The notes under the pieces are model-generated. The model searched no databases and was not told the origin of the DNA. It was given only the letters and a program-made list of their open reading frames with translations. Both the position numbers and the translations under genes were made by a program. Below, in pieces: positions 10,416 to 16,567 of a stretch of DNA of 64,000 nucleotides; within the stretch, counting starts at the first letter, position 1, and the number at the start of each line of letters is the position of its first letter. Source of the DNA: Ancylomarina sp. 16SWW S1-10-2 (GTDB lineage: Bacteria; Bacteroidota; Bacteroidia; Bacteroidales; Marinifilaceae); the NCBI RefSeq assembly GCF_009669305.1, contig NZ_SADB01000003.1, forward strand, positions 215,384 to 279,383, written 5' to 3'.

Positions 10416-10449
10416 AAAAAGGATCAATACTTTCGTATTAATCCTTTTT
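10416..10449 (-). terminator. Terminator of the first tRNA-Leu gene
   Basis: A 15-bp stem with one mismatch (AAAAAGGATCAATAC with GTATTAATCCTTTTT, TTTC loop) begins two bases after the tRNA 3' end on the minus strand and is followed by a T-run on that strand. Confidence 0.8.
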
Positions 10450-10450
10450 G

Positions 10451-10532
10451 TGCGGATGAAGGGACTCGAACCCCCACGCCTTTCAGCACTAGATCCTAAG
10501 TCTAGCGCGGCTACCAATTACGCCACATCCGC
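10451..10532 (-). tRNA. tRNA-Leu(UAG), copy 1
   Basis: Read on the minus strand, the acceptor stem GCGGATG pairs with CATCCGC. The anticodon stem-loop is CTAGA-CTTAGGA-TCTAG with anticodon TAG, the T-arm contains GGTTCGAGTCC, and a short variable arm is present. The length is 82 nt without an encoded CCA. Anticodon UAG reads CUN leucine codons. A promoter-like CATCTTTG lies 20 bases upstream (complement of 10553-10560). The sequence is identical to copy 2 about 670 bp away. Confidence 0.95.
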
Positions 10533-10640
10533 ATTTTCTCTTGATTGCGGTGCAAAGATGGTTTGTTTTTCCATAAGTTGCAAGCTTTTCATGAATAAAA
10601 AGTAAAGAAATATCAATGTTTATTGATGGTGTAGGAGGAA

Positions 10641-11114
10641 AGTGTTGGATTTCAATTGTTAAGGTAGACTTAAATAATTAAAAATTATGATTTAAGAATT
10701 ATGAATGAAGAACAGTATCAATTATCACATGGTTTTCATTATTGAAATTTGTGTAAATTAATCTAATTTGTGGCTCTTTATTTTTTTTTTGAAATTGAGA
10801 CGGTCAGGATTTCATACGCCGACAGATTTTTAGAATAAAAAAAAGGATCAACACTTTCGTATTGTGTTTTGAGTGCGTCAGTCGGGATTACTCACTCGTT
10901 CCACGTTCACAAGTGTTGGATTTCAATTGTTAAGGCAGACTTAAATAATTATAAATTATGATTTAAGAATTATGAATGAAGACAAGTATCAATTATCACA
11001 TGGTTTTCATTAATGAAATTTGTGGCTCTTTATTTTTATTTTAACTGAGACGGTCAGAACTTCATACACCGACAGATTTTTAGAATAAAAAAAAGGATCA
11101 ACACTTTCGTATTG
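10641..11114. repeat. Tandem repeat of the spacer beside tRNA-Leu
   Basis: 10641-10864 and 10912-11114 are direct copies, starting AGTGTTGGATTTCAATTG and ending in the tRNA terminator arm AAAAGGATCAACACTTTCGT. The right copy continues into the complete terminator and tRNA copy 2. The left copy breaks off inside the terminator and runs into unrelated sequence (10865-10911), so a tRNA once attached there appears to have been deleted. The copies differ by substitutions and a deletion of about 20 bp. Confidence 0.85.
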
Positions 11115-11124
11115 ATCCTTTTTG
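11090..11124 (-). terminator. Terminator of the second tRNA-Leu gene
   Basis: This is the same hairpin architecture as at 10416-10449, with one differing pair (AAAAAGGATCAACAC / GTATTGATCCTTTTT). It lies immediately downstream of tRNA copy 2 on the minus strand. Confidence 0.8.
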
Positions 11125-11206
11125 TGCGGATGAAGGGACTCGAACCCCCACGCCTTTCAGCACTAGATCCTAAGTCTAGCGCGGCTACCAATTACGCCAC
11201 ATCCGC
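11125..11206 (-). tRNA. tRNA-Leu(UAG), copy 2
   Basis: It is identical in sequence to the copy at 10451-10532, with the same anticodon TAG and the same flanks for about 35 bp upstream, including the promoter-like CATCTTTG (complement of 11227-11234). It is the source or product of a local tandem duplication. Confidence 0.95.
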
Positions 11207-11654
11207 ATTTTCTCTTGATTGCGATGCAAAGATGGTGTGTTTTTAGATAAGCTCCAAATGTTTTTAGAAAATAAATTCTAATTCTCCCAATGTTTATAGG
11301 CTTTGTAGAGGTAAGTGCTTGTAGCGTAGTGATTAATGAATAAAACTTTTTTTGATAAATTATTTAAGGATATCGAAGAGTTTAATCTACTATGAACAGG
11401 CTTTTATTAGTCTAAAAGGAGAGGTTCTAAGCTAACCATCTGAATTCTATGTTTATCGAACTTAATAAAGATGGTGATTGCTGTTATATTTGTTAGTGAA
11501 GTGCTCATATAAATTTAGGTCGATGGGGAATCAAAACGCTTAGCAATTCATCTTAATAACTACATTCTCGTAATTTATAATTCTAAATACGTAATTATTC
11601 TCTCCTTTAACCTTTCACACCTTTCTACTTTAACCTTTATCCTTTGTTACCCTT
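11207..11654. other. Intergenic region, no gene seen
   Basis: The first 40 bp repeat the upstream flank of tRNA copy 1. The rest is A+T-rich with no open frame of substance, and only the tRNA promoter is recognisable. Confidence 0.55.
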
Positions 11655-12008
11655 TTATCCTTGAATAAACTCCATTACGAAAACGCCAAAACACTCATGC
11701 TTATCGTAGGAATGACCAACAATCTGCTTCTTGTCGTTTAAAATACCTTCCCAAGTATCTAGATGATACTCTATCTCAATTTCAGAATCTAATATCTCAA
11801 CTGCAGTACCCATTATTTCAAGTTTGTTCTCCTTAAAAGTACCTTTGAACTCTTGCTGTACACGAAATGGGGTTTCGTCTTCAATTCTCTCTGTGTAAAC
11901 TAGTACACCTTTAATGTTTTCACCTTCTTGCGTAAGTTCTGCAAAACCTTCATCTTTTCCAAAACCAAAGTCTTCTGTAAATGACCATCGACCACTAATA
12001 GAGTTCAT
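11655..12008 (-). CDS. Hypothetical protein, 117 residues
   Basis: This is a small soluble acidic protein without signal peptide or membrane segment. It alternates charged and beta-prone stretches (GRWSFTEDFGFGKDEGFAELTQEGENI and so on), which suggests a small lipocalin-like beta-barrel in which the 'extended beta strand plus Gly' pattern repeats; that fold suggestion is inference. I do not recognise a named family. It stands alone, has its own promoter-like TAGATTTG 34 bp upstream, and is divergent from mnmE. Coding is supported by an undisturbed frame and normal codon use. Confidence 0.7.
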   Translation of the reverse strand: MNSISGRWSFTEDFGFGKDEGFAELTQEGENIKGVLVYTERIEDETPFRVQQEFKGTFKENKLEIMGTAVEILDSEIEIEYHLDTWEGILNDKKQIVGHSYDKHECFGVFVMEFIQG

Positions 12009-12041
12009 ATCTTATATTTTTATCATTCTTATTTTATGCTG

Positions 12042-12049
12042 CAAATCTA
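12042..12049 (-). promoter_or_regulatory. -7 element upstream of the 117-residue protein gene
   Basis: On the minus strand this reads TAGATTTG (TAnnTTTG), 34 bp before the ATG at 12008. Confidence 0.5.
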
Positions 12050-12109
12050 TAAAAAAAAGAATCAGTTTATAAATATCTGTCTAATTGCCTTCGTTTTTAC
12101 GATCTATCG

Positions 12110-12117
12110 TATATTTG
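12110..12117 (+). promoter_or_regulatory. -7 element upstream of mnmE
   Basis: TATATTTG matches TAnnTTTG. A TTG lies 22 bp upstream (12085-12087), slightly more than the usual -33 spacing. The leader to the ATG would be about 100 nt. Confidence 0.45.
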
Positions 12118-12217
12118 TAGATTCATTTTGAATAAGAAATGATATTTCAAATAAAAGAGCACCTTTAAACAGGATTTGTTTTAAAAAATGTGTTTTAAAT
12201 TTATTAGCTAGATAAAG

Positions 12218-13615
12218 ATGATCAATCAATCAACTATATGTGCCATTTCTACAGCTGCAGGACATGGTGCCATTGCAATTATCCGACTTTCGGGAGAGCA
12301 AGCCTTAAAAATTTGTGACCAAGTATTTCAAGCCAAAAGTAAGAAGCTTTTAAGCGATCAGAAAGCCAATACCGTTCATTTTGGTGACTTAATGGATGGG
12401 AAAGAGCTTGTGGATGAAGTTTTGGTGAGTGTTTTTAAAGCACCTCATTCCTACACAGGAGAGAATAGTGCTGAGATTGCTTGTCATGGAGCACCCTATA
12501 TACAGCAACGAATTTTACAGGTTTTACTAAAAGCGGGGGCTCGAATGGCTAAGCCTGGGGAATATACCCAACGTGCCTTTTTAAATGGTAAAATGGACCT
12601 TTCTCAAGCTGAAGCGGTAGCCGATTTGATAGCATCCAGTTCGGCATCGGCGCACAAGGTTGCTCTACAACAAATGCGTGGCGGATTCTCCAGCGAGATT
12701 GCTAATTTAAGAGGCCGTTTGCTGCATTTCATTTCTATGATTGAGTTGGAACTCGATTTTGGCGAAGAGGATGTAGAGTTTGCCGATAGAACACAATTAC
12801 AGGCTTTAGTCACTGAAATTGAGACAGCAATTAATAAATTGGTTAACTCATTTGAGCTTGGTAATGCCATAAAAAATGGAGTGCCTGTTGCTATTGTTGG
12901 AAATACCAATGTGGGCAAATCGACACTTTTAAATGCCCTACTGAAGGAAGAAAAAGCGATTGTTTCAGATATTGAAGGAACAACACGCGATGTGATTGAG
13001 GATACAATTAATTTAGGAGGAGTGACCTTCCGTTTTATCGATACTGCTGGAATTCGTACCACTCTTGATAAGATTGAGAATATGGGTATTGAGCGCACAT
13101 TCCAAAAAATGCGTCAAGCCCAAATTGTGATGCTTCTTATAGATGCCAATTGCCCAATTGATATGCTAAATGAATCTATTGCAAAAGTTAATGAAACCAT
13201 AGACAGAGGTCATCAGAAGTTGATTGTTTGCTTGAACAAAGTTGATTTGTGTAAGGATGCCAATGCGATTGCTGAGCAATTGGTTGGGATGGGAGCAGAC
13301 GATAAACTGATGTTTATTTCAGCAAAAGAACAAACCAATACCGATGAGCTAACTACCGAGTTATTGAAGGTGGTGAATATGGATACCCTCAACGAACAAG
13401 ATGTGATTGTAACCAATGCTCGCCATTTTGAAGCCTTAAATTCTGCTCTTGGAAGTATTACACGCGTGAATGATGGATTAGTAAACATGATTCCAACCGA
13501 TTTCCTTGCTCAGGATATTCGTGAATGCCTTCATTTCCTTGGTGAGATTACTGGTGATATATCATCAGATGAGGTTTTGGGGAACATCTTCAAAAACTTT
13601 TGCATTGGCAAATAG
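12218..13615 (+). CDS. mnmE: tRNA modification GTPase MnmE
   Basis: This 465-residue GTPase works with MnmG to make cmnm5/nm5 modifications at wobble uridine 34 of tRNAs. The N-terminal tetrahydrofolate-binding domain (about 1-120, ICAISTAAGHGAIAIIRLSG) is followed by a helical domain. A G domain is inserted, with P-loop GNTNVGKST (228-236), DIEGTTRD, DTAG and NKVD motifs. The extreme C-terminus is CIGK, the conserved catalytic Cys motif. Length and motifs are standard, so the gene is intact. The 3' end of mnmE (trmE) is a known integration hotspot for genomic islands such as SGI1 in Gammaproteobacteria, and here an accessory island starts right after it. Confidence 0.98.
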   Translation: MINQSTICAISTAAGHGAIAIIRLSGEQALKICDQVFQAKSKKLLSDQKANTVHFGDLMDGKELVDEVLVSVFKAPHSYTGENSAEIACHGAPYIQQRILQVLLKAGARMAKPGEYTQRAFLNGKMDLSQAEAVADLIASSSASAHKVALQQMRGGFSSEIANLRGRLLHFISMIELELDFGEEDVEFADRTQLQALVTEIETAINKLVNSFELGNAIKNGVPVAIVGNTNVGKSTLLNALLKEEKAIVSDIEGTTRDVIEDTINLGGVTFRFIDTAGIRTTLDKIENMGIERTFQKMRQAQIVMLLIDANCPIDMLNESIAKVNETIDRGHQKLIVCLNKVDLCKDANAIAEQLVGMGADDKLMFISAKEQTNTDELTTELLKVVNMDTLNEQDVIVTNARHFEALNSALGSITRVNDGLVNMIPTDFLAQDIRECLHFLGEITGDISSDEVLGNIFKNFCIGK

Positions 13616-13825
13616 TTTGCACCTTTCAAAACATCTAATAAACCCCTTAATATGAGCTATTAAGGGGTTTGTTTTTGTTATCCTTTGTCTATTGTTTTTC
13701 TTCACTTTTTTTTACTATTCCGTGGTGTATTTGTTGTCCCAAAATGAAGGTGGAAAAATTTTGGCAGTTACTGACAATATATGTCAGTTATAGAAACCAA
13801 TGGCAGTTAATACATGAATATAACT
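13593..13825 (+). repeat. Left copy of a diverged direct repeat: mnmE 3' end and downstream flank
   Basis: The last codons of mnmE, its terminator and about 150 bp of following DNA resemble 34746-34922. Shared parts are AAAACT...AAATAG, the terminator hairpin, TACTATTC, GTGTATTTNTTGTCCCAAAATG and GGCAGTTNATNACATGAAT. The copies are about 21 kb apart and diverged by substitutions and small indels. Confidence 0.7.
13640..13676 (+). terminator. Terminator after mnmE
   Basis: A perfect 13-bp stem AAACCCCTTAATA / TATTAAGGGGTTT with loop TGAGC is followed by GTTTTTG. Confidence 0.9.
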
Positions 13826-13843
13826 CCCATTTGTTCTTTAAAA

Positions 13844-13983
13844 AGTGCAGTGGATGGCACTATTGACTCCTTGATTGGTGATAAATATAAAACATTCACT
13901 TAAAAGTGCATTAAAATGCCTAATTGGAGGTTGTTTTGTGAAATATTGCTATATTTACACAAAAAAGAGTATTATAATGCACT
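13844..13983 (+). promoter_or_regulatory. Putative HipB operators in front of the hip operon
   Basis: Three related sites contain AGTGC/GCACT half-sites: AGTGCAGTGGATGGCACT (13844-13861), AGTGCATTAAAATGCC (13905-13920) and AATGCACT overlapping the hipB start codon (13976-13983). Such arrays suit autoregulation by the HTH antitoxin. A possible -7 element TATATTTA lies at 13950-13957. The second site is preserved in the hip relic at 38 kb. The assignment to HipB is inference. Confidence 0.5.
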
Positions 13984-14189
13984 ATCAGAACTTAATAGAA
14001 ACCATAAAAGAACGTCGCCATGCTATGAAGGTGACTCAGGAAATATTAGCTGAAATTTCAGGGGTAGGACTTCGTACCTTAAAGCAATTCGAGAGTGGAA
14101 AAGGAAATCCTACGCTTGCCACCCTCGAGAAATTGGCAGATGCCTTAGGTTTGGAAATTACTTTACAGATTAAGAAAAGACTTGAATAA
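13977..14189 (+). CDS. hipB: HipB-like XRE-family antitoxin/regulator
   Basis: This is a 70-residue helix-turn-helix protein. An in-frame start further upstream exists, but the ATG at 13977 gives the normal HipB length and leaves the operator region untranslated. The HTH core is TQEILAEISGVGLRTLKQFE, followed by the GKGNPTLATLEKLADALGLE segment typical of XRE regulators of Hip modules. It should bind its own promoter and, with HipS, restrain the kinase toxin. The stop overlaps the hipS start by one base (TAATG), so the genes are translationally coupled. Confidence 0.9.
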   Translation: MHYQNLIETIKERRHAMKVTQEILAEISGVGLRTLKQFESGKGNPTLATLEKLADALGLEITLQIKKRLE

Positions 14190-14512
14190 TGAGACGCGCT
14201 CGAATTTTATACAAGGATGAAGAGGCTGGAATCTTAACACAATACGATGATGGAACTTTTGGTTTTCTTTATCATGACTTGTGGTTGGAGAATAATGCCA
14301 AACCTGCCATTAGTTTGACATTGCCTAAACAGCAGAAGGCATATCAATCTGCTTATTTGTTTGCTTTTTTCTATAATATGCTACCCGAAGGAGCTAATAA
14401 ACAAATCTTATGCAGTTCAAAAAGAATTGATAAGAAAGATGATTTTGGCTTGTTATTGGCATCTGCGGCAGTAGATACAATAGGAGCCGTAAAAGTGATT
14501 AAAATGAATTGA
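14189..14512 (+). CDS. hipS: HipS-like protein (stand-alone HipA N-terminal domain)
   Basis: This 107-residue protein corresponds to the N-subdomain-1 of HipA kinases (couple_hipA type), with ILYKDEEAGILTQYDDGTFGFLY, SLTLPKQQKAYQSAYLFAFFYNMLPEG and the end DTIGAVKVI, which in fused HipA leads straight into the kinase. In E. coli HipBST the separate HipS is the antitoxin that neutralises HipT, whereas in HipBA the same domain is part of the toxin. It lies between hipB (1-bp overlap) and hipT (7-bp gap). The split is a real gene boundary, not a frameshift, because a new ATG follows a clean stop. Confidence 0.85.
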   Translation: MRRARILYKDEEAGILTQYDDGTFGFLYHDLWLENNAKPAISLTLPKQQKAYQSAYLFAFFYNMLPEGANKQILCSSKRIDKKDDFGLLLASAAVDTIGAVKVIKMN

Positions 14513-14519
14513 TAAGTTT

Positions 14520-15503
14520 ATGAGCTTACCTGATATAAAATATTGTCCAGGAACACTGGCTAAAGGCTTTGATACCTATAGTACAACCTGTTTAAAAAGA
14601 CTTTTTAATGGGAAAAAGGTATTTCATGTTTTGCCCTATGATTCTCCAGATAGTCATACGGATTCTGATATTTTGTTTGATGAGAGTCGAAAGCATATCT
14701 CAATTTCTGGTGTGCAGGAAAAATATTCTGTGATACTCGAGAAAAATAAACTTCGCTTGACAAAAGAGGGAGAGAGAGGAACTTATATTTTAAAGCCTGC
14801 ACCTTCTTATGGAAATCGAGCTGGTCAAATGCCCGCTAATGAACATTTGACCATGCAAATTGCTCGACAGGTGTATGGAATTGAGACTGCTGAAAATGCT
14901 CTGATATTCTTTCAGAATGGAGATCCAACATATATTACAAAAAGGTTTGATGTCAAAGAAGATGGCAGTAAATGGGCTCAGGAAGACTTTGCATCACTAG
15001 CAGAAAAAACGCCTCAAACCCATGGGGAACAATACAAATACACAGGAAATTACCTTGATTTATTTGTCTTGATGAAAAAATACGTACCTGCTTATCAAAT
15101 TGAAGCACTAAAACTGTTTAAAATTTTGATATTCAACTATGTTTTTTCGAATGGTGATGCTCACCTTAAGAATTTCTCATTGTTGGAAACGCCAATGGGC
15201 GATTTTCGATTGAGTCCTGCCTATGACTTATTTAATAGTAGAATTCATATTGAGGATAGTGATTTTGCCCTAGAGGATGGACTATTGCCTAGAAATCTTG
15301 CTCAAGGAACAATGGGGAAGCAATTTTTTACGCTTGCAGAAAAAGCTGAATTAAATGAAAAACAGATTATAAAAATAGTTGAATCATTTAGAGGTAATTG
15401 TGAAAGGGTAGAACAATTAATACAGGCTTCTTTTTTAAATGAAAAGACAAAAAGGAACTATCAGCAATCTTATCATTCAAAATTGAAAAGGATTTTCAAG
15501 TAG
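14520..15503 (+). CDS. hipT: HipT-like serine/threonine kinase toxin
   Basis: This 327-residue HipA-fold kinase lacks the N-terminal subdomain. Visible elements are the Gly-rich loop with an S-I-S motif (SISGVQEKYS, 61-70), the ATP-binding lysine in YILKP (K92), the catalytic loop NGDAHLKN (D213, N218) and the metal-binding Asp in LSPAYDLFN (D236). E. coli HipT autophosphorylates at two serines in the same S-I-S position and targets tryptophanyl-tRNA synthetase; the target here is unknown. All kinase residues are present, so it should be active. A deleted copy of its 3' part is found at 38.1-38.3 kb. Confidence 0.9.
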   Translation: MSLPDIKYCPGTLAKGFDTYSTTCLKRLFNGKKVFHVLPYDSPDSHTDSDILFDESRKHISISGVQEKYSVILEKNKLRLTKEGERGTYILKPAPSYGNRAGQMPANEHLTMQIARQVYGIETAENALIFFQNGDPTYITKRFDVKEDGSKWAQEDFASLAEKTPQTHGEQYKYTGNYLDLFVLMKKYVPAYQIEALKLFKILIFNYVFSNGDAHLKNFSLLETPMGDFRLSPAYDLFNSRIHIEDSDFALEDGLLPRNLAQGTMGKQFFTLAEKAELNEKQIIKIVESFRGNCERVEQLIQASFLNEKTKRNYQQSYHSKLKRIFK

Positions 15504-15592
15504 AGAATCATATGTATAGTAAATACTTCTTAAACGGTTCAAATTTATATGAATAATTTCAGTTGTTAATTAGTCAGATTCATTATTATCTT

Positions 15593-15600
15593 TAGATTTG
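15593..15600 (+). promoter_or_regulatory. -7 element upstream of the secreted nuclease gene
   Basis: TAGATTTG (TAnnTTTG) lies 33 bp before the GTG start. Confidence 0.5.
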
Positions 15601-15633
15601 TTGTCTGTTTAATGAATCATAAACTTACGACCT

Positions 15634-16293
15634 GTGAAATACACATTAGCATTTTTACTTATCCTACTGTCTTTCTGCTCAAAAGCTCAATATTGGCTGC
15701 CAAAATCTATTGGAGAACTTGTAACTCACACATATTATACCCTTAGCTACAACGAAGAAAATGAGCAAGCAAATTGGGTTGCTTATAAACTTACTCGTGA
15801 AATGATACAGGGCGTAGCAGTTCGAAAAAATAAATTTAAAGAAGATCCTGACGTGGAAACTGGTTCTGCAAAATTAGTTGACTATAAAGGATCAGGATAC
15901 GATCGAGGGCATCTTTGTCCAGCAGCAGCTATGAAAATTAATGCAAAGGCAATGAGCGAAAGCTTCTATATGAGTAATATGTCACCTCAAGTTCCTGGTT
16001 TTAATCGCGGGAAATGGAAAAGTTTGGAAGCCAAGGTTCGGAAACTTACAGTCGAAAATGATTCACTATATGTCATATCTGGTCCTGTTTTTAAAAACAA
16101 CAAAGGTGAAATTGGACCCGATCATGTAACGATTCCAGGTTATTACTTCAAAGTGATTTATTTTCCTCGACAAAAGAAAACGCTATCATATTTAATGCCC
16201 AATCGGAAAATTGAAAAAAACATTGATGCTTTTGTTGTTCCTTTAGATAGCATTGAACGCATTTCTCACATCCATTTTAATCATTTATTTTAG
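15634..16293 (+). CDS. Secreted DNA/RNA non-specific endonuclease (NUC1 family)
   Basis: This 219-residue protein has a GTG start and an N-terminal signal peptide (MKYTLAFLLILLSFCSKA). The GTG is chosen because it yields exactly this signal peptide. The betabeta-alpha-metal nuclease core carries the DRGH motif (YDRGHLCPAA, H93 as general base) and the magnesium-binding Asn in SPQVPGFNRGKW (N124). Such enzymes degrade DNA and RNA in the periplasm or outside the cell for nutrition or against foreign DNA. It has its own promoter-like element and is followed by a terminator, so it is probably independent of the hip operon. Confidence 0.93.
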   Translation: MKYTLAFLLILLSFCSKAQYWLPKSIGELVTHTYYTLSYNEENEQANWVAYKLTREMIQGVAVRKNKFKEDPDVETGSAKLVDYKGSGYDRGHLCPAAAMKINAKAMSESFYMSNMSPQVPGFNRGKWKSLEAKVRKLTVENDSLYVISGPVFKNNKGEIGPDHVTIPGYYFKVIYFPRQKKTLSYLMPNRKIEKNIDAFVVPLDSIERISHIHFNHLF

Positions 16294-16396
16294 CCTAATA
16301 GATGAATGTCTAAAATATGATTTAGAACATGTTCTTAATGAATATAAAGGATCATAAAAGATGTGCTATTTGATTTTATAATATGTAAAAACAAGA

Positions 16397-16427
16397 GAGT
16401 CAGACAGTCATGTTTGGCTCTTTTTTA
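16397..16427 (+). terminator. Terminator after the secreted nuclease gene
   Basis: The stem GAGTCAGACA / TGTTTGGCTC (with G-U pairs) is followed by TTTTTT. Confidence 0.75.
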
Positions 16428-16509
16428 TTGCTACAGTTTTTATGGGTTTGCCATAATTGTCAACTTTCATGAAGAGAATCCTAATGTAAATCTAAAGGCT
16501 TAATAAATG

Positions 16510-16541
16510 AAACTCCCATGATTAATCATGGGAGTTTTGCT
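16510..16541 (-). terminator. Terminator of the type I restriction operon
   Basis: AAACTCCCATGATTAATCATGGGAGTTT is a perfect palindromic stem 30 bp beyond the hsdR stop on the minus strand, and may act in both directions. Confidence 0.8.
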
Positions 16542-16567
16542 TTTATAATGGTTATAAGTGATAAACG

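Noticed and set aside
10405-10605. Open frame across tRNA-Leu copy 1
   Set aside because: It runs through the tRNA and its terminator on the opposite strand; an artefact of the tRNA sequence.
12604-13098. 164-codon open frame antisense to mnmE
   Set aside because: It lies wholly inside a certain gene; a shadow of its codon use.
13669-13866. Open frame between the mnmE terminator and the hip operon
   Set aside because: Composition is random and it lies in the repeated flank and operator region; the other repeat copy does not keep the frame.
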